A stretch of 64,000 bases of DNA, from contig CM077116.1 in NCBI GenBank assembly GCA_039619475.1, positions 25,307,191 to 25,371,190 on the forward strand, given 5' to 3'. This DNA is from Icerya purchasi (Eukaryota > Arthropoda > Insecta > Hemiptera > Monophlebidae). Below are positions 36,475 to 48,220 of this stretch, piece after piece; positions within the stretch are counted from its first letter, which is position 1; every line of letters begins with the position of its first letter. A program made the translations under genes and the position numbers. The notes under the pieces are model-generated. The model saw only the letters and a list, made by a program, of their open reading frames with translations. It had not been told where the DNA came from and searched no databases.

Positions 36475-36830
36475 AATCCTGCTTCCTTTTACTTATCCAT
36501 ACAACCCATTCGTCCTCTATTTCCGTGGTTTGTTAATTTCCCCAACATGAGGCGGTCAACTATCTCATCTATAATCAGACTTCGGTTTAATCACAGCTTG
36601 CTTCTTGCTTCGCTCTCTTCCGTTTCTCCATTACTCAGTCTCCTCTTTGCCCGTTTGATCCGTCAGAAGTAAACTTCACTTGTGATGCAAATGACATTTT
36701 ACTTGAATGTCCTTTCATTTTTTCAGAGCGCACGATACTGTATTCCGGTCTTTTGCATCTTATCATACGCCTTATAGCGCTCACAGCATCTTTTCTTTTT
36801 CTTCTCCCTTGGTTATTTCTTTGTTAGCTT
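36475..36830 (+). pseudogene. Non-LTR retrotransposon tail, family E (PWF...ILLEC), copy 1
   Basis: Plus-strand pieces are PWFVNFPNMRRSTISS, IIRLRFNHSLLLASL, PFDPSEVNFTCDAND, ILLECPFIFSERTIL and LHLIIRLIAL. They align in order with the copy at 56971-57602 (PWFYEFPSLRRSVITK, LSRLRFSHSLLPSSL, CDANHVLFEC) and with 57677-57935. The PWF linker, RLRF-x-HSLLxxSL block and CDxNxILxEC knuckle define the tail after RNase H. One frameshift falls between HSLL and PFDP. Its end overlaps the left arm of the palindrome at 36742. Confidence 0.65.
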
Positions 36831-37046
36831 CATTCATATGTTATATTTCTAATATTTTTCCTAAATAATCATTAGTGCCGTCATACCTTGCAATTTACAC
36901 AATGCAAGGTATGACGGCACTAATGATTATATAGGAAAAATATTAGAAATGGAACATAGCTAACAAAGGAATAATCAAGGGAGAAGGAAAAGAAAAGATG
37001 CTGTGAGCGCTATAAGGCGTAGGATAAGATGCAAACGACCGGAATA
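36742..37046. repeat. Foldback palindrome, about 150-bp arms, 10-bp spacer
   Basis: The left arm 36742-36892 and right arm 36903-37046 are inverse copies. TTCCGGTC at the left pairs with GACCGGAA at the right, and the centre reads CCTTGCA - 10 nt - TGCAAGG. The arms differ at only a few positions and small gaps. The left arm contains the C-terminal coding end of the family E tail (LHLIIRLIAL), so the palindrome is an inverted partial duplication of a retrotransposon 3' end rather than a classic MITE. Confidence 0.8.
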
Positions 37047-38849
37047 GCCGACATGTTTAAAAATAAAGATTAAAAAAAAAGTCGTTTAGACCAGGATTAT
37101 TTCAGTTTGTAAATTATTTTCGATTTGAACGTTGCTCCGAAGCAACGAGTTTTACGGTGTTGTCTCATCTGTTGAATGTTCGACTGCCTCTACTCATCCG
37201 GGCGCACTACGCACTCATACGCGCATCAAAACACGTAGCCAGACGAAATATGCGCCACTGCTGGGGCTGCATGTTTTTTTCTGTCATACAATTTCCTTCA
37301 TAATCAGGATTCATCTTATTTTCCGAGAATTAATGCGAAATTTATCGCAAACACTGACCTATCCACACTTTTTTCCACTATTTTTACGTGTTTTTTTTTT
37401 CTTTTTAGTTTCACTGCTATTATAAATATGTTCATATTTGTCTGTGCAAAAATAAATAAAATTTCTAATATTAAATAATTAATTGTTTATTCTAAAAGAT
37501 TTTGCTTCAATTTCATTTTAAATTCTTAAAAATTACCTCTGCTAAAGATGACCCTTGTATAAATATTGGAAGAGCCAGTTTTTAACCCCCCTTTTTTTTT
37601 TCCTGTTGCATTAAAATACGTTATATGATTTACATGTAGTATGTTTCTTATAATCTGATAAATATCGTTTTAAAAATATTTGTATATTTTCAATTTAATT
37701 GTAGAGCATAGTTTCTTTAAATAAAAAATCTGGGGTGCAGTTAACGTAAGTGATTAAATTGTTTACTTTTTACGTAGTCGTCGCGAATTTATGAATTTTT
37801 ATATAACAATATTTTTCATTAATCTTTATTATCTATTAATCAAACGTTTCGCACGTCAGTTACGAGGGTAAAAATAATAATTTTATTTTGGAGCAACTGC
37901 TCCGGCGAAGTAGCAAATAATCGAGGAACTGCTCCGGGCGGAGTTGCTGCTTGGCAAATCAGTTGTCGGTCACATCCCCCTGGTCAGAACTCGTTTAATT
38001 TCATCGTTAACTTTGATTTTTATTACCGTGATAATGATTATACAATGAGTGACGTTAAAACATGTCGATATTTAAAAATTAGTGATTTTATAAATAATTA
38101 AACTTTCCGTTTGTAGGTTTTTGTTGTACAATAACTATATATTAATACAGAAAACGGACTGCAAATAATTTTAATTTTAATTCGAAGATGTTTCGCTTTT
38201 CTATCGTGATTTCTATGTACCGGGACAAAATCCGAACAAAGTGTCGCCGCGGTTCATTCGTACTTATTTTAAGAAATAAAAAGTAAAATAAAAAACAATT
38301 TACTCCGCGCGATAAATATTATAATATCCCGCGCGCGTTGTTCTATTAATAAAATAATGAATAATCAGTCGGCAACTTTAATAGATTTGAAAAAGGAGAA
38401 TGTTCTTGGCTGGCCGGTGTTTTTTTAAAATTTGATTGGCGCGTTACTTTCATTTATATATATATATTAATAAATACGCGAATTGACTGATAAAATATTA
38501 TAAACTTCCGGTAAGAAATATCGCGGAAGTTTATATAAATTTATACTCGAAATATTTCGTCCGTAATCGGTTTTGAGCATTTTCAGTCTTTCCGCGACTG
38601 TCTGTTTTTAATAACATTTTCAAAGTGTTATATGACGAAATTGTAATTTCGAAAAAGGCGGCAATTATAATCGACGTCATACAAGAATATCTTGCGATTT
38701 AAGGCAAGTAATGTTATCCTTTAATTGCAGTAATCGGATTCGAAAAATGCCGAACATAGGAATAGAAAGATAACAAATTGGAATTTGCAATATATGTATG
38801 TATATATTGTGCATTTTTACTTGCTGAACCGATTTTCTGAGTGAACATA
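37047..38849. other. AT-rich sequence, no supported gene
   Basis: A short palindromic word GGAGCA-AC-TGCTCC lies at about 37891-37904, and AACTGCTCCGG recurs near 37926. A 97-codon frame at 37132-37425 is unrecognised. Confidence 0.35.
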
Positions 38850-39950
38850 ATAGAAGGGGGGGGTTCAGAGCGGCCAAACGATAGCGCGGAGCCGTGAAAT
38901 TAAAGTATAATTTTTGTCATCCATTTAGTATACGGCTGTATAGTTTAGTTGCCGGTGCGGAGGGCAAAGTTGGAAATTCATTTGAAATGTAAACGAGGCG
39001 TCTGCGAATATTAGTGCTCTGCCGGCGCTGAAAACGTGTGTAACATACGGTGTTGTTGACGCAGGCACGATTTATATTATTGTGCGCCGACATGGTGAAC
39101 GGAAAGCGATGCACCGCGGGCTCATTCGGCACGATTTGCGGCCTGATGCGGTAGAACGCGGTAAGGCACATAAGGAATCCGGCAGCGTCGTCGTCGTCGT
39201 CGTCAGGCTGTTTATTTAAGCGAAATAATATAGCGGCGGCTCGGCTGCTGTAGCAGAATTTCCCGAAAATGTCTTAGAATAAATTTTCCGCTCTCGGCTC
39301 TGGCGTGTCGTTTTCAGCGTAACGTCAAACGCAAGCCATTCGCCGACCTAAGAACGAAACCCGTAGTACCAGCCAGTGCAAATAATTTACGCAACCAGCT
39401 CGTTCGAACGGTGCGCCGACTTAACTGCTGCAGCTGCACTGCTCGTTCCAGCCCTGGCTAAAAAATAATACCGGCTACGGCCTCGTTGCATGACATCAAT
39501 TGCAGCCTTTGCGCGATTTCTTCAGCGCCCTTGCGAACACGCCAGCCTTTGCGTTTCCCGGCCGGTTCCGGCCCTTGTGCATTTTTTGCCCTAGACCTTT
39601 GCACCTTCATGCGTGCAACAACAGAAATTTCTGTTTATTTTTCTTGCGCCGCGAACCCCGCTCCCGATTTCCGCACTGCTCTGCGACTCCGGCTGGTTTC
39701 CGAAAAAACAAAAGAAAAACGCCTAAAAAGGAAATGATAACGAGCCCGTAGCCAGACTTCTCTCCGCGAGCATTATTCTTACCCTCGTCGCTGCGCTACG
39801 CAAATTCGCCACAGTTTCCATAGCAACTAGCGCCGTAACTGCTCTCTAGCCTTCTCGCCGGGAAATTTCTTTCATTTTCCGCCGAAAATTTAAATATCTC
39901 GCATTTTTACCTTTGCCAGCTTATCTTTGAAATTATCCGGTTCGCTACCG
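38850..39950. promoter_or_regulatory. CpG-rich block with (GTC)6 and an RFX-like X-box
   Basis: About 1.1 kb is markedly GC- and CpG-richer than any neighbour, with (GTC)6 at 39189-39206. GTTTCCATAGCAAC at 39814-39827 matches the RFX X-box palindrome (GTTGCCATGGCAAC) at 12 of 14 positions. A minus-strand donor-like GG|GTAAGA (near 39776) follows GC-rich DNA, as for a first-exon 5' UTR. Two overlapping + frames of 83 codons (39486-39751) are unrecognised. It could be an unmethylated promoter, an enhancer or a first exon of a minus-strand transcript. Confidence 0.3.
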
Positions 39951-41533
39951 AGGTGAGAAACATCTAACGTTGATCATCCTTATGGGGAGTCTAATTCGCA
40001 GTGGAGCAGTTTTCGCCTTTTTTTTTTTTTTTTTTTTTTGTGGAAACAGCTCTGGAAGGAGTTTGCTGAGGGAATCGTTTTGTGCGCCCCCTTTCCTTTA
40101 GATCGTGTGCGAGTTTTTTAATGTGTTTTCCAAAAAAAAAAAAAAAAAAAAGAAAAAGAAAACAAAATAGTCCGTTCAATTTTCCGAAATCAGCGTTTGC
40201 CTTATAACGGTGGTGAATTGCTAGTAAGTGCGAAATTCCCGAGAAGCTAAATAGCGCTAAAAATCAGTATCGTTAGGACACAGATTTATGCAGAAAGCTC
40301 ACCTTGCGCGGGAACTTTCAATTTATGTAGTTTGTTATACTTGTTTTTAGACGTTATTCACGCGTAAATTGATTTAAACAACATGTAAACGAATTCGAAA
40401 TGTATCAGTTACTTACATGCGAACGATACACCATCGGGTAGCCCTAAAAAGGGCTATTTCAAATTGCTAACAAAACGGGAATAGGATGAATCGCGAGGAA
40501 GATGATAACGAGGATAAAAACATCTAAACCGGGATTTATGTCAAAAAACGACTTTTTCAACCAAAACACACTAAATATCGGGCAAACGAGAACTATAACA
40601 CTAAACTTTTAAAACCGTATTTACAAATCGAGATTAGGCATCAAGGAACGAAAAATCAATAAAGTGCTAAACTGCTCGACTGCACTTTTACCAATAATAA
40701 AGTGAAATAAATATTAATAATATTTGGTGCACCAAACAATACAGTTAATCTTTTTTTCGAAAATATTTAATATTATAACGGTTTATCTCCCACCAGCTAC
40801 TACAATTAAGGTAGCGCGTGAAAATAAATATTATTATTTTCAGTAGAAATTTTGGTTTTGGCTGAGGTACAGAACGGACGAAAGGCACGCTGCTTTTTAA
40901 TTGGTTTAACATTTAAAAAGACTTTCTCTTTTCCATTAAAAATATCCGCTTCTACAATTAGTGAAAGGTACGAGGCCGATTTTTCTACTGTTAACGTGTT
41001 AATCTAACGACAAATGTAAGATAACGGAATAAACGAAATGATATATTTTTTTTTTTTTTTACTTTGTACATTGTGTCAAAGAAATTTCAATTAAACAATT
41101 GTCCCTTTTTCGGGGGAAAAAAAAAAAAAGAAAAAAAAAGCGTACTTCAGTTTACCATCGATGTCAGCATTTATACGCGCTTTTGTCAGAGTGTCCGCGC
41201 GCTGTCCTGTACAGGTTTTGTCTGGGGCTTACTTATGCGCTATTAAACGTTTAACGAAAATTTCGATTCATATTGAAATTTCGTTGCTTTTAAAATTCAA
41301 ATTGTTCCTTTTTTAAAGTTTGCCCGTCTTTTTGCTAAACTGTTCGAAAAGAAAAGGTCTTGTTAATCGTTCACAAGTTGAAGCCGTGGCAAAGACGTTG
41401 TTTCAAGGACCACAAAAGAAAGGCCGTCTGGCGCTAGCGAATCACATCACGGACGGCGAGCAATCGTTCTCGTCAATGGCTTTCTCATAAAGGGATAATC
41501 AAATCGCGCATGGCATACCGCGTGCCGTTAAAG
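39951..41533. other. No supported gene
   Basis: Long T and A tracts lie at 40019-40039 and 40132-40151. A small hairpin TAGCCCT-AAAA-AGGGCTA is at 40439-40456. No coding content recognised. Confidence 0.35.
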
Positions 41534-41572
41534 TAGAGATGAGCAAATCAACTCCGCTCCTAGAGAAGTTTT

Positions 41573-41618
<46 letters not shown>

Positions 41619-42335
41619 CCTTTCCGACTACATATATACATATATCCGCTTCTCAACTTCAATTCCGCCAGGGTTACTTATCTCATATACCTAGTGTGTA
41701 TAATCGCAATCTGTACTGTGTATTCAACTCCAACTCTGCGTAGGAGCACTCCAACCTGGTAACTCCGGACACAGTTATGTCTTCCGAAATATATCTGCGT
41801 TCGGACTCGGCTGGATATATCTCCGACGATGTGATTTAGTATATCTCAACTATCTCAACTCCGGAAGATGTCACACAAAGAACAGATGTCATTCCGGACG
41901 CATGCCCGCACAATTGTTAAAATTTACTTTGTCATTACTGATTCTCATGATGATGTTCATAGATTGCAGTATAAATAGTGATTTAACATTTTCGAATTTG
42001 GATGAATAATGTGATCCAAGAATTTAATGCTAGGTGTTATTTGACCCGGTGTGAACTAGGTATTTTATCGAAAACCGTGCACTTTAAACTTCCTCGAATT
42101 GTAAAGCGGCTATTTAATTCCCGCACCAAACGAAACAACTCGCGCTGAATGTACAAAAAGTTTTTCATCCCCTGTCAGTAAATCGGAATTACAGGAAGAA
42201 AATTGCATCCTGTTCAAGGACGTTCTGTTGGTTGTGCAGAGTCGGAGTTGAATATGCAGCTGAAGTTTGCAATTAAATACATTAGATATGAGATACGTAA
42301 CTCTGCGGGAGTTGGAGTTGATTTGCGCATCTCTA
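41534..42335. mobile_element. hAT-like non-autonomous element with inverted termini
   Basis: The left end TAGAGATGAGCAAATCAACT (41534) is matched inversely by the right end AGTTGATTTGCGCATCTCTA (to 42335), with further inverted similarity inward (ATTCAACTCCAACTCTGC near 41718 against GAGTCGGAGTTGAATATG near 42239). TAGAGATGxGC resembles hAT-superfamily termini. The interior has no transposase, only a TA array (41572-41614) and ATATCTCCGG-type phrases. An 8-bp target duplication was not found. Confidence 0.5.
41761..41903. repeat. Inverted repeat arm, partner at 42415-42546
   Basis: GGACACAGTTATGTCTTCCG through GATGTCATTCCGGAC is the approximate inverse complement of 42415-42546, about 130 bp with many substitutions. 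The partner lies outside the hAT-like right end, and a third related stretch (CTTTCGGAGTTGAGATATA) is at about 42363-42411. The pattern implies nested or duplicated insertions. Confidence 0.65.
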
Positions 42336-42414
42336 CTCAGAACGTGCTTAAGTACAGTAACGCCTTTCGGAGTTGAGATATATTAAATCACCCTGCCAGA
42401 GGTACCTCCGATTG

Positions 42415-42546
42415 TGTCCGTAATGACATTTGTTTGTTGTGTGACGTCTTTCGGAGTTTAGATACAGTAAATCACATTGTCGGAGATATATCCGGCTACG
42501 TCCGAACGCGGATATATTTCCGAGGATATAACTGTGTCCAGAGTTA
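42415..42546. repeat. Inverted repeat arm, partner at 41761-41903
   Basis: It reads GTCCGTAATGACATTTG through TATAACTGTGTCCAGAG, the inverse of the left arm. Phrases TTTCGGAGTTxAGATA and TCGGAGATATATCCGG recur several times in this region. Confidence 0.65.
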
Positions 42547-42589
42547 CCCGTGTCCTACATTAAAGGCATTACTGCCTCGTGTAGTAGAA

Positions 42590-42766
42590 AAACAGGATCT
42601 ATTACCGTCATATATAATTTTTCAACAAATATCCATACATTCGCCATTCCTCAACTACGGACAAATTTCTTTTGAAAATGACAATGTACGGCGCCGGAAT
42701 TCGAACCAGGTACTATTCAAGCGAAATAACACTGCCTAACCAAGTACGCCACGATAGCTGGTTGAA
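42590..42766 (-). mobile_element. tRNA-derived SINE, minus strand
   Basis: On the minus strand, GCTATCGTGGCGTACTTGG (A-box region, about 42740-42758) is followed by a clear B box GGTTCGAATTCC (42696-42707), then an AT-rich body toward 42590. The box order and spacing fit a Pol III promoter. The extra T in the B box and lack of a cloverleaf argue for a SINE rather than a tRNA gene. Confidence 0.55.
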
Positions 42767-45700
42767 AAAAATGTTTCGGTCTCGACACACATTGTATATA
42801 GTCGCGTGTGTTCTTTTTTTCGTTACAACATCGTGCGCTACATCTGCACCTACTTGATCTATTGCGGTGCACATCTAACTTTAGGCTTTTCAGACCGGTA
42901 GACTGAAGTGCCACCATCATACCGGAGACGAAATGTTTAAAATTTGAAAGGATGACGTCCATGACACGGGGAAACTAACACACTGATATCGCGACAAAGT
43001 ATTATTATGTTAAAATGTAATTTGTAAGGAAAATTAAATTACGATAATTAACATTTAAGCTTTATCGATAATGAAGGGATAATATCGATATTTTGTTTAA
43101 GATGAATAATTAATGATGTCGACAGTGACGTAACAGAAAGCACGTACGCAAAACCGCCTTCTATGTTTTCATACTTTTATAGATATGATAAACGGAAATT
43201 AATAAAAATATCGGTTCATACGTGCCACGTACAGAAAAACATATTGAATCCCTGGGACGTGACTGCGCTATTTAAACAATTCTCAAACACATAACTTTCC
43301 GTGATTAAAAATTTCGTTTTAAGACAAAGTCGCATTTATTAAAAATTTTCGTTATTTAATGCGGAAAATAATCTCTGTTATACGTAAGTAATTTATCAAA
43401 GATACTTCCGAATAAGTACCTATAATAGAATTTTAAGTAATTACGAATTGGAAATTTAATATTGCCATTTTTATTTTGAGGAAATACATCGTTTCGTTTC
43501 AAAGTGCGCACAAATCAATTATTACCTTAAGTCCTGATAAATGTCCGCTTATTATTCTACAAGCAATTTAATAAATGCATTGCGTGAGAACTGACGAATC
43601 TGAAGAATTTATAGGTGCAGAAGACTTTTTTGCAGTTGGTCTTCTTTATCAATTTTTGTTTTCTCATATTCCTTTGTAATTTCCGTTTAATTATAACCGT
43701 GGCCAAAGTAGTTGGTCCCAATCGTCTTTCTTTAAATTTTTTTTTTTTTCAGACTCGTCAATCAGGAACCTTTACTGAGAAACAAAACTTACGATATGCA
43801 ACTTCATTTTCATTCCATCTATCTTTCTGTTCCTACTTTCTCACCCTTCTTTTTCTTTCTCGGGCTAAGTAGTTCAATTAACTATACAAACACACACACA
43901 CACACACACAGATATACATATATGTGTAAGCGTTAGAAAAACCGGTCAACACTGAGTTGTTGTTACCGTTTATCGATTGTTCGCAAGCTCTTCCGCTATC
44001 CATGGGCGCATGTGTACGCGTACTTATGCGCACCCAACAGCACAACTGACCCTAGTACAAGAAGGCAACTTTACATGATTCTCCCTAAAAGTACAAAACT
44101 TTTGTTGTTTTCTTTGGCGTATTGTATCTTCTTTTGATTTATTATTTAACTCTGATTCTTCTCTACCTTTTTCTTTAACTTTGCGATCTCGAGTTGTTTG
44201 CGTCTTTATTAAGTTATACGCGGGAAAAGGAGAGTCGATCGCGTTCCCCTCATACAGCTTTCTGTTGGTTGTTTGTTTTGCCACCAGAGGATATGGCTAC
44301 ATCTCACGCGACTGAGACCGCTTTTATGTATAATACATTTAGGTACCGAGCGTGTTCCCGGGGTAAAAATTTTTGGGGCTGTTGTTTACTTAATCAGCGG
44401 TATCCGTTTCCTTTGGGATGCTTACGGAAGTGTCATCTCTAGGAGGAGGGAGAATATTTTCGTCGTATCCCATTCGTTTCTTATTACGTTACCGCACAAA
44501 CCTCTGCAGTAAATTGACTCTGTGTGTGTGTGTGTCAGCTACCGGTGTGGTGGTACCACGTTTATCTTTCGAAGAAAAATTAAATAACGACGTGAATAAA
44601 TTTTTTCCTCCGTCCACCGTCCTACCACACCAAAACGGCAAAGGGGTTCTTAAAGACTGTCCTACTAGTGGTCTTTCAAATGAAACGTGTAACTTCTTCC
44701 GTCTGAGTGTATTACAAAAAGAAAGAAAAAAAAGTACCTAATAAATTCTTGGCTAATAAAAACTTTCACGATGCGAAGGAAAAAACGTCGAAATCTCAGT
44801 GAAATTACATTGATAAATCAGAAGCGCCGATTTTTTCGACTAAATTAATCAAAAACTAAGACGGAATTAGCATTAATCACTTATGAATTGATTCGGAGAC
44901 TAAAATAACCGTGATTTAGCTGCTTTTTCATCGTTACGTGCCCCCCGATGATATACAAACGCTTACAGGAGAGAAAAAAAAAAAGAAGATAAATAGATAA
45001 AGAAAGCTTACGATCGAGACCGTTAGAAGAGAAATGTTGGAATATTTTCTCCACTCCACGGAAAAATGATTGAATCGCAGATATTTTTACTTGGGCGAAA
45101 CCGATGTTCTTATGATTCCGTTAAAAATGTTTTTCTTCAAGTATAGTCGATGTAGTATAATCTCTTTTTCCTTGCGAAAAAAATTATAATACTGCGATCT
45201 GAGAAAATGTATGTACATTTATTTACAAGTTTAAGAGCTGGTTAGAGCAGGCAACGAGTATTTTATAAATTTTTAGTACATTTCGTATCGATGAAATGGC
45301 ATTAAAAATAATGTCCTAATTTTACAAAGATGGCTAAAATTTAAGTGAATGCATTAGTTATATTAAGAATCGAAATTTTATTAATAAGCAGAAAAAATAA
45401 TAAAAAAACATAGGAGCTCTCTGAATTTAAGTATTTCACACAGCGTGAATTAACCGGGTGACAAAAAAAACCTCAGAAACCTAAACCTCGAAAAATTTCG
45501 TTTCGATTTAGTACATTGTGGATTTTAAAAATCCTCGACGCCTAAAGGTGTATGGAAAATTTTCAGTTAATCACTCTACGACAGTTGTGTAAGTATATTT
45601 TCCGGTTTTCGGGGGCAAACACGTAATCTCTGACATTTCATTTTTTTTACGGCGATTTATTACGCGAGATTTTATTTTTTCGCAATTGCAAGTTACCAAA

Positions 45701-45882
45701 CGAGGGTACACAAGGCAAAGATGTCCCACAAACTCTGATCACATGTTGGCTGCTGAAGACTCGTTTTTTTATAATTCAGTTTTCGTAACATTAAAGCGTT
45801 TATAACTATTATGAAAAGTACCTTTTGTTTAAGTGTAAATTATTTTAATAAATATTTAATAAATATAAAATAACCATATTTT
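42767..45882. other. No supported gene
   Basis: Mostly AT-rich. (CA)n lies at 43889-43910 and short (TG)n at 44520-44535. Overlapping + frames at 44194-44741 are unrecognised and lack splice context. Confidence 0.35.
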
Positions 45883-46083
45883 TAGGAGAAAAAATTTACA
45901 CGGTGTAGATATCATGTTTAAAAAATTAATCTTAAAACCTTAACGTTTCGGAATGCTTACATTAACCATCATCAGAAGCAAAGTTTGTTTCTGATGATGG
46001 TAAGTGTAAGCTTTCCGAAACGTTACGGTTTTAAGATTAATTTTTCAAACATGATATCTACACCGTGTAAATTGTTTCCCCTA
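45883..46083. repeat. Foldback palindrome with CTGATGA...GAAA strings in both arms
   Basis: The left arm (45883-45976) and right arm (45991-46083) are inverse copies with roughly a dozen differences; TTTACACGGTGTAGATATC mirrors GATATCTACACCGTGTAAA. The right arm + strand reads CTGATGATGG, a short stem-loop, then CCGAAACG (45991-46022). The left arm gives the same layout on the minus strand (45944-45975). CUGAUGA - stem II - GAAA is the conserved core of hammerhead ribozymes, which are known in Penelope-like retroelements. Stem I/III pairing and the cleavage site were not verified. Confidence 0.6.
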
Positions 46084-47060
46084 ATTATATCCACCGTGTA
46101 AGTTTTAAATGTTTAACCATATTTTTATTACGTATAAGATACTAAGGTACCGAAAATATTTCTATATCCATAAAATATTTTCATAGAAGCGCGAGAAAAC
46201 ACGTCCCACGTATTGCCCTCGTTTGTATTTTGTGCGACACGCTACAAAATCACAGAGGTCGTCTAATATTTGATCGCTACTAGTAACTTTTAAACGCCTT
46301 TTGTACACACTCTGGTTTCTCTTGTGTTCTCATTGTTTTTTTCTTTTTGCAGATGGCAACGCTGTATTTCACAAATTATTAGCGTCTCCTCGGTGATCGC
46401 TGACGCACAATTTATTATAGATTTTTTGAAACGCCACTGTCGTCCATTTGTTGCCGAAGAATTGACTATTTTTGTGTACCATTTTTCCTGTAAAATGATG
46501 AATGTCTTTATCGAGATTTATTTACACCGATCGGTAAAGTCTTAATAACGACCGACTGCGATTGAGGAACAAATGACAAAGCTGTTTTTACCATTCGAAA
46601 CTGAACCGTGTTCAATGTGCACAGAACTATCAGTATAATACCCCCCGCTGACTTCTGGCGACTACCAATCTCACCGATTATTTCTTAAACGGTAAAAATC
46701 GATAAAACCAGCTTCTTATACGCGAGACAGATTAATCGATTATACGCTAACTCTATAAAATTAAGATAATGATCTGTAGCGCTTTGGAAGATGGTCAATT
46801 TTTTACAGACGGCGGTCCTGCGGTTGTCTTGTACGCGAGAGATGCATCTGGCGAAACCTACGCAGTACGAACGAATCGAAAAATCGAACGATATCGTAAC
46901 GATATCTTTGTTTATCGTAACTAGATGGTGTGTTCTAGGCGTATAGGACTTTTTTACCGTCGCCGGTTAATATGTAAATCGACATGTTTGACAAGTCGCA
47001 ATTCTAGCCGCTAGTGTCGGCGACAAAATGAGTAAGTAGCGCGGAAAGCCATATCGCATA
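46084..47060. other. No supported gene
   Basis: A further CCACCGTGTAAGTTT word just outside the palindrome (46091). Otherwise ordinary AT-rich DNA. Confidence 0.35.
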
Positions 47061-47275
47061 GGTGTTTCAAATTGTCTCCTCGTTGGACGACGGGCCGTAT
47101 AAAACACTCTGGAGTCGGGCAGCTGCCGATGGAGCATGGCCAATGAATTATGTGCCCCGTGTGTCGGGGTATAAAAGCGTCATCGCTGCTAAATTGGTAG
47201 AGAGTTGCACCACGTATGTCTATAAATTTATGACCTCACTTACGTTACCAGACCAGGAAAAAAATGCATGACGCT
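47061..47275 (+). promoter_or_regulatory. Balanced-composition block with a consensus TATA box
   Basis: GGGGTATAAAAGCG (TATAAAAG at 47170-47177) is a textbook TATA box in a locally GC-balanced 200-bp block that is also an unrecognised 69-codon frame. No initiator was defined, so a promoter is only a possibility. Confidence 0.2.
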
Positions 47276-48220
47276 CTTATCATTATTAGCTGTGTTATAC
47301 ATCCTCATTAACGACTTTACAGACACGGAGCCGGTGACTTTTATATATTCATTTTTATCGCCTTCTTTGTTTTATTTATATATTTCTTGTTTATAATCCG
47401 TCTTAATTTATTTACCATTATCCGCGTATCTTATGTTAAACGTGTTCGATGCGACTAGATCCGCTTAATTAGCCGACGCACGCGACGAGTCCCCTTTACA
47501 AAATCGATTGCGCTGCTACAAATTCCGCTTTTTCGCTTGTCTTCGATTCTCCTTTTATTTATTTATATTTTTATAATTTCGAATTTATTTATCAAACCTC
47601 CCTCTCTTGTGGACGGTTTATTTATTGGCTTTTCTCACGACACGGAGTGTTCGTGGGTCCGTAGGCAGAACCTCCTTCTCCGCGGAATTTTCGAAAATAA
47701 TTCATCGAAAGTCTTTAATTAATCTTTCTCTTATATCGTTTCGGTGGAGATGACGAGCTGTTATGCATTTCGCGCAGAAAAGTCGTCCATTGCAACAAAA
47801 AATTAAACCGCATGCTTCCTCCGGGGCGAAGAAAAAATATTAGCAGCGGCACTTGTAGCTGTCTTCAATTTTTCCTACGAAACGTACGAAAATAATCGCT
47901 TATTAAGTACAATTTAACGGGATGCTGATTGCTTGTTTGTTTTCGGATGATTTTCCCGACTAGCCGCAATTGTTTCAATATACACAATTTTCTAACTTAG
48001 TAATGGCAAGGGGAACTTGGAAATCAATCGGAATATTAATAGCGCAGTATAAGATGCGTGTAATATAATGCATTCCCACGTAGTTTCTTTTTTAAGGTTG
48101 AAGAGTATTTTTTCACTGCACGACACAAAACCGAATTCAAAATTCTCGCTGGTCAGAAATATTATTAAAAATTAATCATCCGGGGTATACGACACGAGGG
48201 TGTAGGTGTTTTAATCAGCG
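47276..48220. other. No supported feature
   Basis: AT-rich sequence without recognisable content. Confidence 0.35.

Noticed and set aside
40439..40456. Hairpin AGCCCT-TTTT-AGGGCT (minus strand) as a histone mRNA 3' stem-loop
   Set aside because: The stem and loop size fit, but no histone C-terminus lies upstream and no purine-rich downstream element is present. The base pairs deviate from the GGYYCU consensus.
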